Origin: Okapia johnstoni
Taxonomy: Eukaryota > Chordata > Mammalia > Artiodactyla > Giraffidae
Direction of reading: 5' to 3'
Assembly (NCBI GenBank): GCA_024291935.2
Contig: CM044308.1
Coordinates: 119,624,501-119,688,500, forward strand
DNA length: 64,000 bases
Shown: piece after piece, positions 24,410-37,880 of the stretch
Layout of the letters: every line of letters begins with the position of its first letter
Position numbering within the stretch: the first letter of the stretch is position 1
Made by a program: the position numbers and the translations under genes
Notes under the pieces: model-generated
The model's input: the letters and a program-made list of their open reading frames with translations, nothing else
Database searches by the model: none
Told to the model about the DNA's origin: nothing

Positions 24410-27400
24410 AAAACACATTCTTCTCAAGTACACATCGAACATTCTCCAAGATAGACTATATGATGGGCCACAAAATAAGTCTTAAGAAATTTAAGACTGA
24501 AATTACATCAAGTATCTTTTCCAACTATAATGGTAAGAAATTAGAAATTAATAACATTAGGAAAACTGAAATACTCACAAATATGTGGAAATTAAAGAAT
24601 ATATACCTGAACAATCAATGGGTCAAAGAAATCAAAAGAAAAATCAAACAGTATCTTGACACAAGCAAAAATGGAAACACAACAAACCAAACTATGGGAT
24701 GTAGCAAAAGCAGTTCTAAGAGAGAAGTCTATAGCAAAAAAAAAAAAGCCTACATTAAGAAAAAATAAAGATTTCAAATAAACAACATAACTTTACATCT
24801 TAAGAAACGAGAGGAAAAGAACAAGCTAATCTCAGCAGAAGGAGGGGAACTACTAAGACAAGAGAAAAAATAAATGAAATAGACCAGAAAAAAACAACAG
24901 AAAAAAAAATCAATAAAACTAAGAGTTATATTTTAAAGATAAATAAAACTGATAAACTTCTGCTAAATAATTAAGCAAAAAAAAAAAAAAAGGAGTCAAG
25001 CAATGTTACAAATGAAAGCAAAGACCACAACTGATACTACAGAAATACAAAGAACTGTAAGAGACTACTATAAATAACTATTTGCTAAAAAGTGGATAAC
25101 CTAGAAGAAATGGATAAATTCCTAGAAACAATCAACCTAACAAGACTAAATCATAAAGACACAGAAAATCTGAACAGACCTATAAAAAAGGACATTAAAG
25201 CAGTAGTCAAAAACCTCTCAAACAAAGAAAGGCTCAGGACCAGATAACTTCATAGGTGAAACTGAAACTCTACTAAGCATTGACACCCTTCTACTAAGAA
25301 TTAACACCAATTCTTCTCAAATGATTCTGTAAATACTGAAGAGAGAGGAACATTTCCAAACTTACTTTAAGAGATTCCCATTTCTCTCACACCAAAGCAT
25401 GTAGGGACACTATAAAAAGAGAAAACTATAGGCCAGTATTCTGAGTGGCAAAAAAACTCTCGACAGAACAGTAAAAGGATCGTACATCATGATCAAGTGG
25501 GATTTATCCCTGAAATACAAATTGGTTCAACATACAAAAATCAATAAATGTGACATACCACTACCACAAAATGAAGGATAAAAATATTATCTCAATAGAT
25601 GTAGTAAAAGCATTTGACAAAATTAAACATCCTTTCAGATAAAAGTTTTCAAAAATGAGGCATAGCGAAATGTAAACTCAACATAATAACGGCCATAGAG
25701 ACAAGCCCATAGATAGCATCATACTTAAAAGTGAAGAGCTAAATGTTTTTCCTCTGAAGTCAGGAATGAGAGGTGCCCTCTCTTACCACTTCTATTTAAC
25801 AAAGTACTAAGTCTTAGCCAGAGCAGTTAGGCAAGAAAAAGTAATAAAAGGCATCCAAATCAGAAAGGAAAAAGTAAAACTGTTTGTTTGCAGATGACAT
25901 TATCTTATATGTAGAAAATCCTAAAGATCTACCAAAAAACTCTTAGAACCAATAAATGAATTCGTAAGGTTGCAAGATACAACAATTAACATACAAAAAT
26001 CAAAATAAACATACAAAATAGTGTTTCTATACACTAACAACAAACCATCCAAAAAAGAAAAAGAAGAAATTAAGAAAACAACCCCATTTACAATAGCATC
26101 AAAAAGAGTAACATTCTTTGGAATAAATGTAGCCAAGGAGGTGAAAAACCTTTACACTAAAAACTATAAAACACTGATGAAAGAAACTGAAGAAATACAA
26201 ACAAATGGAAAGATCCTGTGTCTATGGATAGGAATATTTAGTATTGTTAAAATGTCCTTATTACCCAAAGTGATCTACAGGTTTAATAAAATCTCCATCA
26301 AAATCAAAGTGACATTTTTTACAGAAATAGAAAAAACAATTCTAAAATTTGTATGGAACCACAGAAGACCTTCAATAGTCAGAACAATATTAGGAAGAAA
26401 GAACAAAGCTGAAGGTAACACATTTCCTAATTTCAAACTTTGGTAATCAAAAATTTGATTTACATCAATTTATAAATTTTATTTATATTAAAAACTTTAG
26501 TAATAAAAACAATATGGTACAGGCATAAAATCACTCAGGCCAACGGAACAGAAGAGAGAGTTCAGAAATAAATCCACATGTATATGGTTAATTAATCTTG
26601 GACAAGGGCAACAGGAACAGACAATGGAGAAAAGATAGTCTCTTTAGGAATGGTGGTGGGAAAACTAGATATCCACATGCCAAAGAATTAAATTGGATCC
26701 TTATCTTATATCATATATAAAAATCAATTCAAAATGAATTAAAGACTTAACTGTATGATCTGAGACCATAACACTCCCAGAAGAAAACAGGAAAAAGCTC
26801 CTTAATCTCAGCAATGATTTTTTGGATATGACAACAAAAGCACAAGCAATAAAAGCAAAATAAAACAAGTGGGACTACATTAAACTAAAATGCTCATACA
26901 TAAGCACTATATACAAGAAACAATTGACAAAACGAAAAGACAACCTATGGAACAGGAGAACCATTCATCTGATAAGAGGTTTTTATCCAAACTATCAAAG
27001 GAACTCACGCAACCAACAACCAAAAAAAAAAGTAAAAAACAAAAGAAAACCTGATTTAAAAATGAGCATAAGTCCCAAACGGGCATTTATTTCAAAGAAG
27101 ACTCACAAATGGCCAGTGGGTATATGAAAAAGTGTTTAACATCACTAATCATTACCAAAATGACAAAAGATGAAAAGCGTGAGCAAGGGTATGGAGTAAA
27201 AGCAACACTTTTACACTGCTGGTGGGAATGTAAACTGGTATAGCCATTATGAAAAATGGTATGGATAGTCCCCCCAAGAATTAAAAATAGAATCACCATA
27301 TAATCCAGCAATCCCACTATTGGATATGTATCTAAAAGAATTAAAACCACTGTCTTGAAGAGATGTGTGCAATCCTATGTTCCTGCCACATTTTTCACAT

Positions 27401-27997
27401 ATGCAAGATACGGAAATAACCCAAGTGTCATTGATGAATGACTGAATTGATAAAGAAAGTGTAAACTATACACACACACACATGTACATACAATGGAATA
27501 TTATTCAGCCATAAAAAGGAAAGCTTGTCATTTGTAACAACATGGATGAAGCTGGAGGATGTTATACTAATGAAATAAGCCAGACATAGAGAGAAACACA
27601 TGACATCACTTATACATGGCATCTAAAAGTGCTAAACATATTGAATTCAAAGGTATGTGGTTAGGTAGTAGGTGAGGGGTAGAGGAAATTGGGAGAAACT
27701 AGGTAAAAGAATATAAATTATCAGTTACTTTCAGTTATAATATGAATAAGTTCTGGGATCTGAATGTACAGAATGGTGACTATACTCAATAGTAATGTAT
27801 TGTACACTTGAAATATGCTAAGGCCTTAAGTGTTCTCACCACATACTGAAAAAATAGTAACTATGTGAGGCAATGTTTATGTTAATTACCCTGATTATAG
27901 TAATTTTACAAAATAAATTAAGTCACCACATTTTACACCTTAAACATATTCAATTTTTATTTGTCAATTATATCTCAGAGAAACTGGGGAAAAAAGA
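24410..27997 (+). mobile_element. Old L1, ORF2 and 3' end, 3.6 kb
   Basis: Begins in the endonuclease region (CACATTCTTCTCAAGTACAC; then the H-K-I-S-L-K-K-F piece) and continues through the reverse transcriptase (F-A-D-D-I-I-L-Y encoded near 25889) to the usual L1 3' end before a poly(A)-like run near 27990. Open pieces survive at 24460-24768, 26021-26446 and 26924-27127, but many stops and indels make it inactive. It is older than the L1 at 54551. Confidence 0.85.
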
Positions 27998-28280
27998 GGT
28001 CCATACAGTGCTGTGCCAAACTTTCTGCTGGCTTTGATACTGGTTTTGAAAAGATGGATCCCTTATCTCTGCGGTAAAAATCTTTCCTGGCCTCAAAACA
28101 GACCATAAAGAACAATGAAAGTCAAATGAAAAACTGGAGAAGTTCTGTTACCTAATACACAATCAGCTCATACACAATCAATAACAAAATTTCACTACTA
28201 AAAGTGAATAATCTGTGAGAAAGCAAGTCATCAAAGATGAATGATAAGTGGCTAACTGGTAGTGATAAATGGTAAATGAC

Positions 28281-29310
28281 ATGAAAAGATGTTCAACCTT
28301 ATTAATAAACCAAGAAATGCAAATTTAACATTTCCATTGTTTTCAATTGTAGAATACTGAAAAATATTTACTAAATGTGTTTATATTTTCCAATAACTAT
28401 AGATAAATCTTAGTTATTTATCCAAAACATGGATATTCATTACATCTTTGTATTGAAGAAAATTATGAAATAATCTAAATGGACATCAAGTGGATCAATG
28501 AAATATATTACATTTATTCTGAGATAAATATTGGGTTATTATACAAAAGAAATAGATCTGTATGTTCTGACATGGAAATTTAGCAAAGATATATGTTTTA
28601 AATAAAAAATAAAGTAAAACACACACAACACATACATACAAATGGCCAGGTGTCATGTTAGGAATAAGGACCACAATTTAGAGCAATGCCAGTTTCAAAC
28701 TACCCCCAAAAGATTTAAACCAAACCCTAACAAGAACCACAGGGAAACAATTTAAAGACTGTATTTTGAGCTTTTCCCACGTCTCCCCAAATATATTGTC
28801 ATATCATGTCTATATAAGTTCAAAATGATCAGTTACTAACTCATCTGCCTAAAAAAAAAAATCAATATTCTTCAGAGAATGATAACAGAATCCAGAATCT
28901 CTATTATGTATCATTCACAATGTCCACTCTACAATAGGAATTTCTAGAAGGATATCTGTAATCACGAAAAAACAAGCAGTCAATAGAAACCAATTGAAAA
29001 AGGGCTCAGCTGTTGGAATTAGCAAAGACTTTATCTCTTACAAATATATTTAAATAACCTAAAAACATATGGTTTAATGACTGGACTTTAGAGAATCTCA
29101 GCAGAAAAGTGGAAATATAAAAAAGATCTAAATAGAAATCAAAAGAATAGAAAACTGAAAAAAATTCACTGAATGGGTTTAACAAACTAATGGAGAAGGC
29201 AGAAGAATTAGTCAGTATATCTTAAGACAGATCAATAGAAATAATGAAACATCAATTAGAGCAAAATCACTTTATATACATCGAAAACACTGGTTAATGT
29301 AAAAAAATCA
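28281..29310 (+). repeat. Diverged L1 fragments
   Basis: 28281-28600 resembles the 3' part of an old L1, and 28850-29310 the 5' UTR/ORF1 region of an L1M-type element (AAAAAGGGCTCAGCTGTTGG). The assignment is tentative. Confidence 0.45.
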
Positions 29311-29827
29311 AAGCATATAAAAGCAGTTGATGATGATCTAAACAAATTTAAAAATCAAGGTTGAAACCGTACTAATGCATTTGATAAAATATTTATTGTC
29401 TCAAAGGCTCCACTATTAAAGGATATCAAGAATTTCTCACTTTTCTGAGTGACTGCATCTACATTCATTTTCTATCTAGACAATAACACAGAGACTGTGT
29501 TAAATTCAACTTCTGCTTCTTTTCTGGACTATCTACTTGAAGTTGATATTATAACCATATAATTTTTCAAAGAGACTCAATTAATTACAGGGCATAAAAC
29601 TACATTCCTAGTCACACCAAAGGGTACCACACACCTAGTCTTCATCTAGTCTTCATAAGAATTTTTAAAATTATATCATCTCAAAAGAGAGTTACTTTTA
29701 TACAAGATCAGAACATATATGGTATACACAAATCAGACTGACCTATTCAAATATATAAGTTAAAGAACTTTTTCCTGTAAAAAGTAAAACGCAAGTTATT
29801 TTTTTTAATTGAAATATAGCTAATTTT

Positions 29828-30045
29828 GTGGGCTTCCCTGGTGGCTCAAACAGTAAAGAATCTGCCTGCAATGCAGGAGACCTGGGTTCGATCCATGGGG
29901 TGGGAAGATCCCCTGGAGAAGGGAACAGCTACCCACTCTAGTATTGTGGCCTGGAAAATTTCACTGATAGAGGAGCCTGGCAGGCTACAGTCCATAGGGT
30001 CGCAAAGCTGGCCACGACTGAGCTACTTTCAGTTTCACTTTTCAT
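29828..30045 (+). mobile_element. Bov-tA/Bov-A2 SINE
   Basis: Starts GGGCTTCCCTGGTGGCTC, with B-box-like GGGTTCGATCC near 29885, and ends in repeated CTTTCAGTTTCAC. Imperfect flanking repeats ATAGCTAATTT and ATAGTTAATTT suggest the insertion site. Confidence 0.9.
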
Positions 30046-30049
30046 AGTT

Positions 30050-31775
30050 AATTTACAGTGTTGTATTATAAAATGCAAGTTCTGAGTGAAAGGAAATTAT
30101 GTATTATGATTTTACATTTTTCATACACTGAATGAAAAAGGGGAGTTATGCTTTAAGCTACTTTCAAGAATGCTGTAGAAACATTAAAAATATGCACGTA
30201 AAGTATAAAAATTGATATGATGAAAAGAAGAAATTTTTGGTAACAAAAAAACCCCACTAAATTCTGTTCAATATTTATAATTTTGGCTGTGTGCAAGGTA
30301 TCTGTGATAGGCAGTAAGAATACAAAGACAAGTGAAAAATATTTTCTGCCTAGCAAGAGCTTACAAGGATAGAAACAAATGAGTACAAACGGCCATCAAG
30401 TAAATACAAATGTAACTCTGATTACAGTGTACAGAAGTTAAGAAACAAAAACATGCCTTGTATTTGGTACAAGAGTAATAAGGGTCTTACTTGAAAAGGC
30501 AAAGAGAATGGAAAGGAGGCCTAGTTCATAACACACAGAACTTAAGTGACAAAGAAGATACGGGGATGGGACTCATTAAAGAGGGAAAAGTCAAAACTGA
30601 CTCAACAGTTGCCAGTCACTGACAGAACCAGTAACCCACCGAGAGAAGACAAAAAGTACATTTAAGGAAGAAGATAAACTTGGCTTAAGTCATGTTAAAT
30701 AAATAATTTCTAAACCAAGAATAGAAATTGATAATGAGTTAGCTAATTAGAAAGTCAAAATTGGAAAAGCGGGGAATCAAAGATCTTATTAATAAATGAT
30801 AACAATATCTGTCAAACTGCTATAATGTTCCATGCACAGTGCAGTGCTTAATATGCATTATTATCTCATTTAATTCCTATAACAATCTTAAAAAGATTTT
30901 TGAGATTTTTACTGTTACTCCATTTTACACATTAGAAAAATAAGGTTTAAAAAATTAAGTAACATGTGGAAGGTGACCCAGTACATAAGTAGTAAAGCCG
31001 AGATTTAAATCTAATCTATCTCCAGAGCTTGTTCTCTTAAGAGGAAGAACTCCAGAGTCAGGACACTACATAGCTTCTCTGAGTGAGATCTTAGGTAAGT
31101 CAATTCTACTGTAGCTTACTTTTCCCATTTAAAAATGGAATGAGTATTAAAATCTAACTAAAATAAAAAATGATTCTCAAATTTAATGATAATTTATTCC
31201 CATAATAAACTGCTAGTATGGTAACTTCATAAGTTGATTATAATTCCCAGCAACTCGTTAATCCAATGTAAAACAGTAGGAGTTGCTCCTTTCAGCAGCT
31301 CAGCTTTTAAAGATATCCTATGTGGGATTCCTGGGCAAGTATTTATCAAGTGGTATATATTTCAATCAATCAACCAATAAACCTTCCTTTAAGTGTCATA
31401 GAACATGCTCCTTAAAGTAGTATAGTGAATAATAAGGCACCATAGGAATATTAGGTAATATTAAAAAATAATTTCTGACAATTCATCAATAAAGTATAAT
31501 AGAGATTATAAAAATAAATACTTAAAAATTCTATCCAACTGGGAGAAATATACATTTCTTATCTGTCTCTCAAAATGTAACTAAGCATTTCTCTATATTA
31601 AAATTATTTTCCCTCCCCAAATTTACATTTATTCTTTGTTAGACATAATAGCTTGAGGATTTTCAAAATTTACCATACCATGCTAAGACATATACTTTGT
31701 CATGATTACTCTGCCTATGACAACAAGTGCTTTAGGAAATACTAGTTATAAGTTAAATATTTAGAGGTAATACAG
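30050..31775. other. Intron 16 sequence, one MIR recognised
   Basis: A minus-oriented MIR-like stretch is visible at about 30820-31015 (ATCTCATTTAATTCCTATAA and the poorly kept downstream core). The rest shows no gene or named repeat. Confidence 0.5.
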
Positions 31776-31777
31776 CA

Positions 31778-31998
31778 AATGCATGCATGTGTGCTCAGTC
31801 ATGTCTGACTCTTTGCAACCCCATGACATACAGCCCACCAGGTTCCTCTGTCCGTGGAATTTTCCAAGCAAGAATACTGGAGTGGTTGCCATTTCCTTCT
31901 CCAGGGGATTTTCCCAACCCAGGGATCGAAACCACATCTCTTACATTTATTTGCATTTGCAGGTGGATTCTTTACCACTAGCGCCACCTGGGAAGCCC
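31778..31998 (-). mobile_element. Bov-tA SINE
   Basis: A minus-oriented full copy from the ATGCATGTGTGCTCAGTC tail to GCCACCTGGGAAGCCC. The flanks ATACAGCAAAT and ATATAGCAAAT look like a diverged target-site duplication. Confidence 0.9.
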
Positions 31999-33110
31999 AA
32001 TATAGCAAATACTTAGGTTAAATAGACAAAATTCTATCTCCTCAGTCTTTTATTTTTCTTTAAAATGAATTAACTTTTATGTATGAGTACATTATTTCAA
32101 CATGTTGAAAATTTTCAAGTACTTCTTACAATCCAAATGGCCTTTAAAATACTGCCAATATTTTATCTAGGGAAATTATTTTAGGTAAAAAATAAAGAAA
32201 AAAAAAACTTTTGAAAGTAAATATATATAAAGGCTAACTCTGAAATATTTTTTATTATATAAAGAAGGAGAGTTTTAAAAATAAATTTAAAAATTGTCTT
32301 TGGGTGAACACATTTAATTAGGGAAAGCAAAAGTAAGAGTTTGGAAAAGGTAGAAAGCTAGTACACCTCATTTTAATGACATCAGAATCTATTTCATTGT
32401 ACACTTAGGAATTATCAGGCACAAAAATCAATGCCCAATTTAAAATGACATAAAGCATATGTGAAAAAGCCAGTTTCTCCTGCCAGCAAATAGCCTAAAT
32501 GTTAAGTAAACCAAAGGCTGGAAGGGATTAGTTGAAATGTCAAAAGACAACCTTTTACTTTTACCTGCTCATCCTTATAAATACATTCTCATCCCTCAGG
32601 CATGCTTTCCAAACAAATAGTTTCAATGTGCAGCAGCAAAAGGCCCATGGCAAGTTCTGCCATCTTGTAACTGTCAAAGAGATTAGTCTTTGATCTATTT
32701 GGGAGGTCATGTCCACATTCACATTAGCTACACAGTCTAACAGCATTATACCTGTTGACCAATGCTTCTTTAATGCCTAATGAGACAGACATTTTATATT
32801 ATGGAAGTTAACTGAATGTTTTTTCTAAGTTTTGACAGAAAGTAAACACCATAAAGTGAGCTCAAGTGTGGTTTGGAAAGATGATCTTTTAGACCAGTTA
32901 ATATTACTTTTCAAATACATTTTACAAAGCTTTCCCCAAATAGAAAGCTATATTTAATAGTACACTCTAGAAGAAGTTTAAACTACTTGCTCCCCATCCC
33001 CAATAAATTAGTGTATGTGTAATTCTGGAGGGATGTGTGAACAGCAGAGAAAAGGCAAACTATTTCATCAGAGGCTGCAAACTGGAGGACCAAAGTTGTT
33101 TTTGTGTGGC
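31999..33110. other. Intron 16 sequence without recognised features
   Basis: AT-rich with A-runs near 32200. No gene support and no repeat that I recognise. Confidence 0.55.
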
Positions 33111-33116
33111 CTGTAA

Positions 33117-34160
33117 GTTCAGCTTAGTTCAGTTCAATTCAGTTGCTCAGCTGTGTCCGACTCTTTGCGACCCCGTGGACTGCAACACACCAGGTTTCCC
33201 TGTCCATCACCAACTCCCAGAGCTCATTCAAACTCATGTCCATCGAGTTAGTCATGCCATCAAACCACTTCATCCTCTGTCATCCCCTTCTCCTCCAGCC
33301 TTCAATCTTTCCCAGCATCAGGGTCTTTTCAAATGAGTCAGTCCTTCACATCATGTAGCCAGAGTATTGGAGTTTCAGCTTCAGCATCAGTCCTTCCAAT
33401 GAATATTCAGAACTGATTTCCTTTAGGATGGACTGGTTGGACCTCCTTGCAGTCCAAGGGACTCTCAAGAGTATTCTTCAACTCATAGTTCAAAAACATC
33501 AATTCTTCTGCGCTCAGCTTTCTTTATAGTCCAACTCTTACATCCGTACATGACTACTGGAAAAACCATAGCTTTGATTAGATGGACCTTTGTTGGCAAA
33601 GTAATGTCTCTGCTTTTTAATATGCTGTCTAGATTGGTCATAGCTTCTCTTCCAAGGAACAAGCGTCTTTTAATTTCATGGCTGCAGTCACCATCTGCAG
33701 TGATTTTGGAGCCCAGGAAAATAAGATCTCTCAGTGTTTCCACTGTTTCCCCATCTACTTGCCATGAAGTGATAGGACCAGATGCCATGATCTTAGTTTT
33801 CTGAATGTTGAGTTTTAAGGCAGCTTTTTCACTCTCCTCTTTCACCTTCATCAAGAGACTCTTTAGTTTTTCTTTACTTTCTGCCATAAGGGTGGTATTA
33901 TCTGCATATCTGAGGTTATTGATATTTCTCCCAGCAATCTTGATTCCAGCTTGTGCTTCATCCAGCCTGGCATTTCACATGATGTACTCTACATATAAGT
34001 TAAATAAGCAGGGTGACAATATACAGCCTTGATGTACTCCTTTCCCAATTTGGAACCAGTCTGTTGTTCCATGTCCAGTTTTAACTGTTGCTTCTTCACC
34101 TGCATACAGATTTCTCAGGAGGCAGGTCAGGTGGTCTGGTATTCCCATCTGTAGCTTAAA
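33117..34160 (-). mobile_element. BovB LINE, 1.0 kb 3' portion
   Basis: Minus-oriented BovB. An open piece of 134 codons (33887-33483) carries the C-terminal region of the reverse-transcriptase ORF, including L-N-I-Q-K-T-K-I-M-A-S and S-R-D-I-T-L-P. The YADD box lies just upstream (near 33900), separated by lesions. The 3' end begins with TTCAGTTCAATTCAGTTGCT (complement of the tail repeats). Confidence 0.92.
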
Positions 34161-34165
34161 ACAGT

Positions 34166-35485
34166 AAGAACTATTTGCCAGCTCTCAACTAGCTCACTCA
34201 TTTAAATAATCTATTTAACTCCTGTAACAGCTTGCGCTTGTAGCCCATTGGTTCAGACGTTACACTGATTCACAAAACATTTTTCTCATAACTGGAATTC
34301 AACATTCACACAAAATGAAAAACACTCTTAACATGGTAGTTTCTAGACAACTGAAAATATCTCTGCATCACAGGCTAACCCAATATAAGTACGGATGAGA
34401 TGCTGAATAACAAAGATAGATAATCAAGACTGAAGTGGCACTTGGGGAATGATGTAAAAATACCCATTTAGCATACAAGCAAAAGTTTCATATGGATTTG
34501 GATTCTGATTTTACCATTACAAAATACTTGAGATCAAATAGTAAGTTCCTTAAGTCCACTAATGACTCAGATTTACTGGAGGCAGTATAAGTAGTTTAAT
34601 ACTGATAAGAAATAAAATATTTATTGTATATATGAATATGAAATAAATAAAAGGATTATACTTTATATGTCAATAAGAAATTTAAGTCACAATTTTGAAC
34701 ATTATTTTTTCAACTTAGTTAAACCCAACAGTGCTGGCCTTAAGCATTTCTGTACAAGAGTACACTCTTACAAGCTTTATAACTAGCTTGTGAAGAAATA
34801 AATGGTGTGATAAATACAAGTTGCAACTTACAAATGCATCCCTTCACTGTACTACTGCCTCATATGAAAGGTGATGAAATTTGTCCAAATTTGTATATAT
34901 ATTATTATTTCAATAATAAATGCCTTCCTAAAAGCAAACAATACAGGCAGAATATACTTTTATTTTCTTGTATGTAAGCTTTAACAAAAGTTCAAGCCTG
35001 GAAATAAGCCTAAGAGTAAATAATCAACTAAACTTACTAACTAAAAATATCAAGAAAACTTTGCCTCAGAAAAATAAACACATTTGTGTAGCAAACACTT
35101 AAGAAGAATAGTTTTATCTTTAGTCAAGGTACAGAACCTAAAATATAAACATCTATAGCAAACCAAATCTGGAAGACAGACACTATGCATTAGAGACACT
35201 TATTGCTCCAGATCATCACAATGTAAATAAACACTTTTATCAGGGTATCACAATATAAATTCCAATGGTTAGAGTCCTAAACTCAGTGTAAGATCTTGTA
35301 TGTGAAATAATTTAGCTAGATAAAAGGAATATAGCTGGTTTTATTTCATCTGGCACATTTTCAAGATTTCTGAAACACCAAGTTAACCAAATATAGTATA
35401 TATGTTTTTTTTTTAAATGGGGAAAAATGGGTTTCTGCCAAGAATTAAGAAGCCAGGCTTCCTTTTAAACTTAAATACACCACAG
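34166..35485. other. Intron 16 sequence without recognised features
   Basis: AT-rich, with no coding signal and no repeat family recognised. Confidence 0.5.
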
Positions 35486-35488
35486 ACA

Positions 35489-35535
<47 letters not shown>
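35486..35535. repeat. (CA)n microsatellite
   Basis: About 23 uninterrupted CA units preceded by CAGACAGA. Likely length-polymorphic. Confidence 0.97.
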
Positions 35536-35538
<3 letters not shown>

Positions 35539-35771
35539 ACATGGTTTTCAACTGTTACTTACTCTCCTTATTACACTACACTAGGAATTGACGACAATAA
35601 TCTACCAAGAAATAAGAATCAAGACATAGTAACAGTAATATAACTTATCTGACATATGCTTTAAGGCTGCTTTGAATAATTTACCTTTTCAGAAAAGCTG
35701 TATTAAATCTTGTGCCATAGATTGTCAAGTGTTGCAACAGACAGCCTAAAAATTTAAAATATAAAAAAGAA

Positions 35772-36095
35772 CAGAGCTTCCCTGATAGCTCAGTTGTAAA
35801 GAATGTGTCTGCCAATGCAAGAGACACAGGCTCAATACCTGATCCAGGAAGATCCCACATGCCCATGGAGCAACTAAGCCTGTGTACCACAACTACTGAG
35901 CCCATGTGCTGCAACTACTGAAGACTGTGCAGTAGAACCTGTGCTCTGCAGCAAGAGAAGCCATCGCAATAAGAAGCCTAAGCACTGCAATTAGAGTAGC
36001 CCCTGCTCGCTGCAATTAGAAAAAGTCTGTGCAAAGCAACAAAGACCCAGCGCAGCCAAAATTAAATAAATAAATAAAATTTTAAAAAAGAGAGA
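35772..36095 (+). mobile_element. CHR-type tRNA SINE of Cetartiodactyla
   Basis: Starts with GAGCTTCCCTGATAGCTCAG and has the long body with AGATCCCACATGCCCATGGA and CAACTACTGAGCCC. It ends in CAACAAAGACCCAGCGCAGC and an AAATAAATAAATA tail. This SINE is shared by ruminants, hippos and whales, so it is older than the Bov-tA copies. Confidence 0.85.
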
Positions 36096-36206
36096 CAAGA
36101 GCCCAGGAAAAAAGCAGAAACAAATATTTTTCTATTAAAAGAAAAAAAAATGATAATTAATCCTTTAAGACAGGAAAGAAACAACTATATGCTTATTCTC
36201 TAAAGA

Positions 36207-36278
36207 GGGCCTTCCTGGTGTCTTGGCAGTAGAAAATCCACCTGCTGGTTTTTTAGCGACTGAGCCACCAGGGAAGTC
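36207..36278. repeat. Inverted pair of SINE heads (hairpin)
   Basis: GGGCCTTCCTGGTGTCTTGG at the left and CTGAGCCACCAGGGAAGTCC at the right are opposite-strand copies of the same tRNA-derived SINE start, with about 30 bp between them. No SINE body is present. Confidence 0.75.
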
Positions 36279-36334
36279 CTGACTCTTGATAAGCCTGAGC
36301 TTAGCACGAATGCTATATGCTTCTTCTCTAAAGG

Positions 36335-36535
36335 GGGCTTCCCTGGTGGCTCCACTAGCAAAGAACCTGCCTGCAATATGGGAGAGACTTGGGTTTGTTC
36401 CCTGGGTTGGGAAGGTCCCCTGGAGAAGGCAATGGCTACCCACTCCAGCATTCTGGCCTGGAGAGTTCCATGGGCAATATGATCCATGGGGTTGCAAAGG
36501 GTTGGACACGACTGAGCGACTTTCACTTTCACACA
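36335..36535 (+). mobile_element. Bov-tA/Bov-A2 SINE
   Basis: Head GGGGGCTTCCCTGGTGGCTC, B-box-like GGGTTTGTTCC, and tail GACTTTCACTTTCAC. The body has the short CCATGGGCAATATGATCCATGG form. Confidence 0.88.
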
Positions 36536-36539
36536 GTTT

Positions 36540-37205
36540 TCCTCAGCCCTAACCCTTGCTATGCCATCGAGCATCACCCACACTAGGCTGGCTCCCTTGA
36601 GTGTGTAAGGGCAAGTAGCTCATTCAGTGATTATCACATACCTTACAACTCTCGATCAGCTGACCTCACAGAAGCAGCATGATTTATACCAGTGGCTTCT
36701 GGAATAACTGGAACTTTCTTCCTCTCCCCTGTGAAATTTTCAAGGTATCAAAGACTCACACTGCACAAATCTTCCCAAGGGTTAAATTCAAAGACCTAAG
36801 TTCACAGAAGGAATCTGCTAAAGAACTATGCTGCAGCTGCTGGTGAACTCAGGTACAGCCAATGGTCAGCCCATCCCCTCAGACACACTCAGGAAGCTTT
36901 TCCCTAGACCACACAGTTGGACGCTGGTGGTTCTGCATGCTTGTTTTCAATGTTTCTCATTTAGTCCAAAATCATCCTTCTGTTCCTGAGGAACAGGAGA
37001 GCACACTGTTGTAACTACTTTAACCCTTTGATGTGAAAAACATTTTAAAGTGAATTTATCAGATTTTGTGTTTTAATCAACTTCTCTACATAAAAAATTG
37101 TTATGGCATGGTTTGCTTACAAGTTCAGAGTCCGTTCATCATGAAACAGTGAACATAGGACAAGGTATTCTATAATAAAAAGCACTTCTTTCTGTTTCAC
37201 ACACC
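36540..37205. other. Intron 16 sequence without recognised features
   Basis: Slightly less AT-rich than its surroundings at 36550-36960. No repeat or gene recognised. Confidence 0.5.
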
Positions 37206-37207
37206 AC

Positions 37208-37400
37208 AAAAAAAGAATCCGCCTGCCAATGCAGGAGACACAGGTTCACTCCCTGGGTTGGGAAGATTCCCTGGAGAAGGAAATGGCAACCCACTCCAGT
37301 ATTCTTGCCTGGGAAATCCCATGGACAGAGGAGCCTGGCAGGCTACAGTCCATGAGATCACAAAGAGTTGGACATGACTTAGTTAGTGACTAAACAGCAA
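37208..37400 (+). mobile_element. Bov-tA SINE, 5'-truncated
   Basis: Begins inside the tRNA-derived part (AATCCGCCTGCCAATGCAGG) and runs through GAGGAGCCTGGCAGGCTACA to GGACATGACTTAGTTAGTGA. Confidence 0.88.
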
Positions 37401-37639
37401 CAACAAAAAATTCTGTAAAGGGCTAAGTTAAAAAAATGATTTTCTTAAGAAAAGTAGGCTTTGTTAAAGCAATTGAGTTAGGCTATCCATAACAAAATAT
37501 TACCCAGATAAACCTGAAAATGCTTAAATTATCATCTCTAGAAATCACCATACATATATTTTTTTTGAAGCAAGGAGATATAATGGAAAAAAGCACGTCT
37601 TAGGGTTAAAGCTTTGACATTTATTAGTTGTTTGACCTT

Positions 37640-37880
37640 ATCCGCTGGAGAAGGGATAGGCTACCCACTCCAGTATTCTTGGGATTCCCTTGTAGCTCAG
37701 CTGGTGAAGAATCCATCTGCAGTACACAAGACCTGGCTTTGATCCCTGGGTTGGGAAGATGCCCTGGAGAAGGGAAAGGCTACCCACTCCAGTATTCTGG
37801 CCTGGAGAATTCCATGGACTATATAGTCCATGGGGTCACAAAGAGTCAGACACGACTGAGCAACTTTCACTTTCACTTTT
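37640..37880 (+). mobile_element. Bov-A2 SINE
   Basis: A partial monomer, then a full head GGGATTCCCTTGTAGCTCAG and tail CACTTTCACTTT. It contains the perfect 22-bp palindrome at 37812-37833 characteristic of this short-bodied subtype. A MIR remnant (plus) follows at about 37884-37975. Confidence 0.9.

Noticed and set aside
29828..29900. tRNA gene (B box, tRNA-like head)
   Set aside because: Part of a Bov-tA SINE with the standard body and tail; no cloverleaf anticodon arm can be supported.
35486..35535. CA repeat as a regulatory or CRISPR-like array
   Set aside because: Simple dinucleotide microsatellite without spacers.
37812..37833. Perfect 22-bp palindrome as a protein-binding site
   Set aside because: It is a normal feature of a Bov-A2 subtype, in which the CCATGGAC/GTCCATGG arms are joined by a short spacer.
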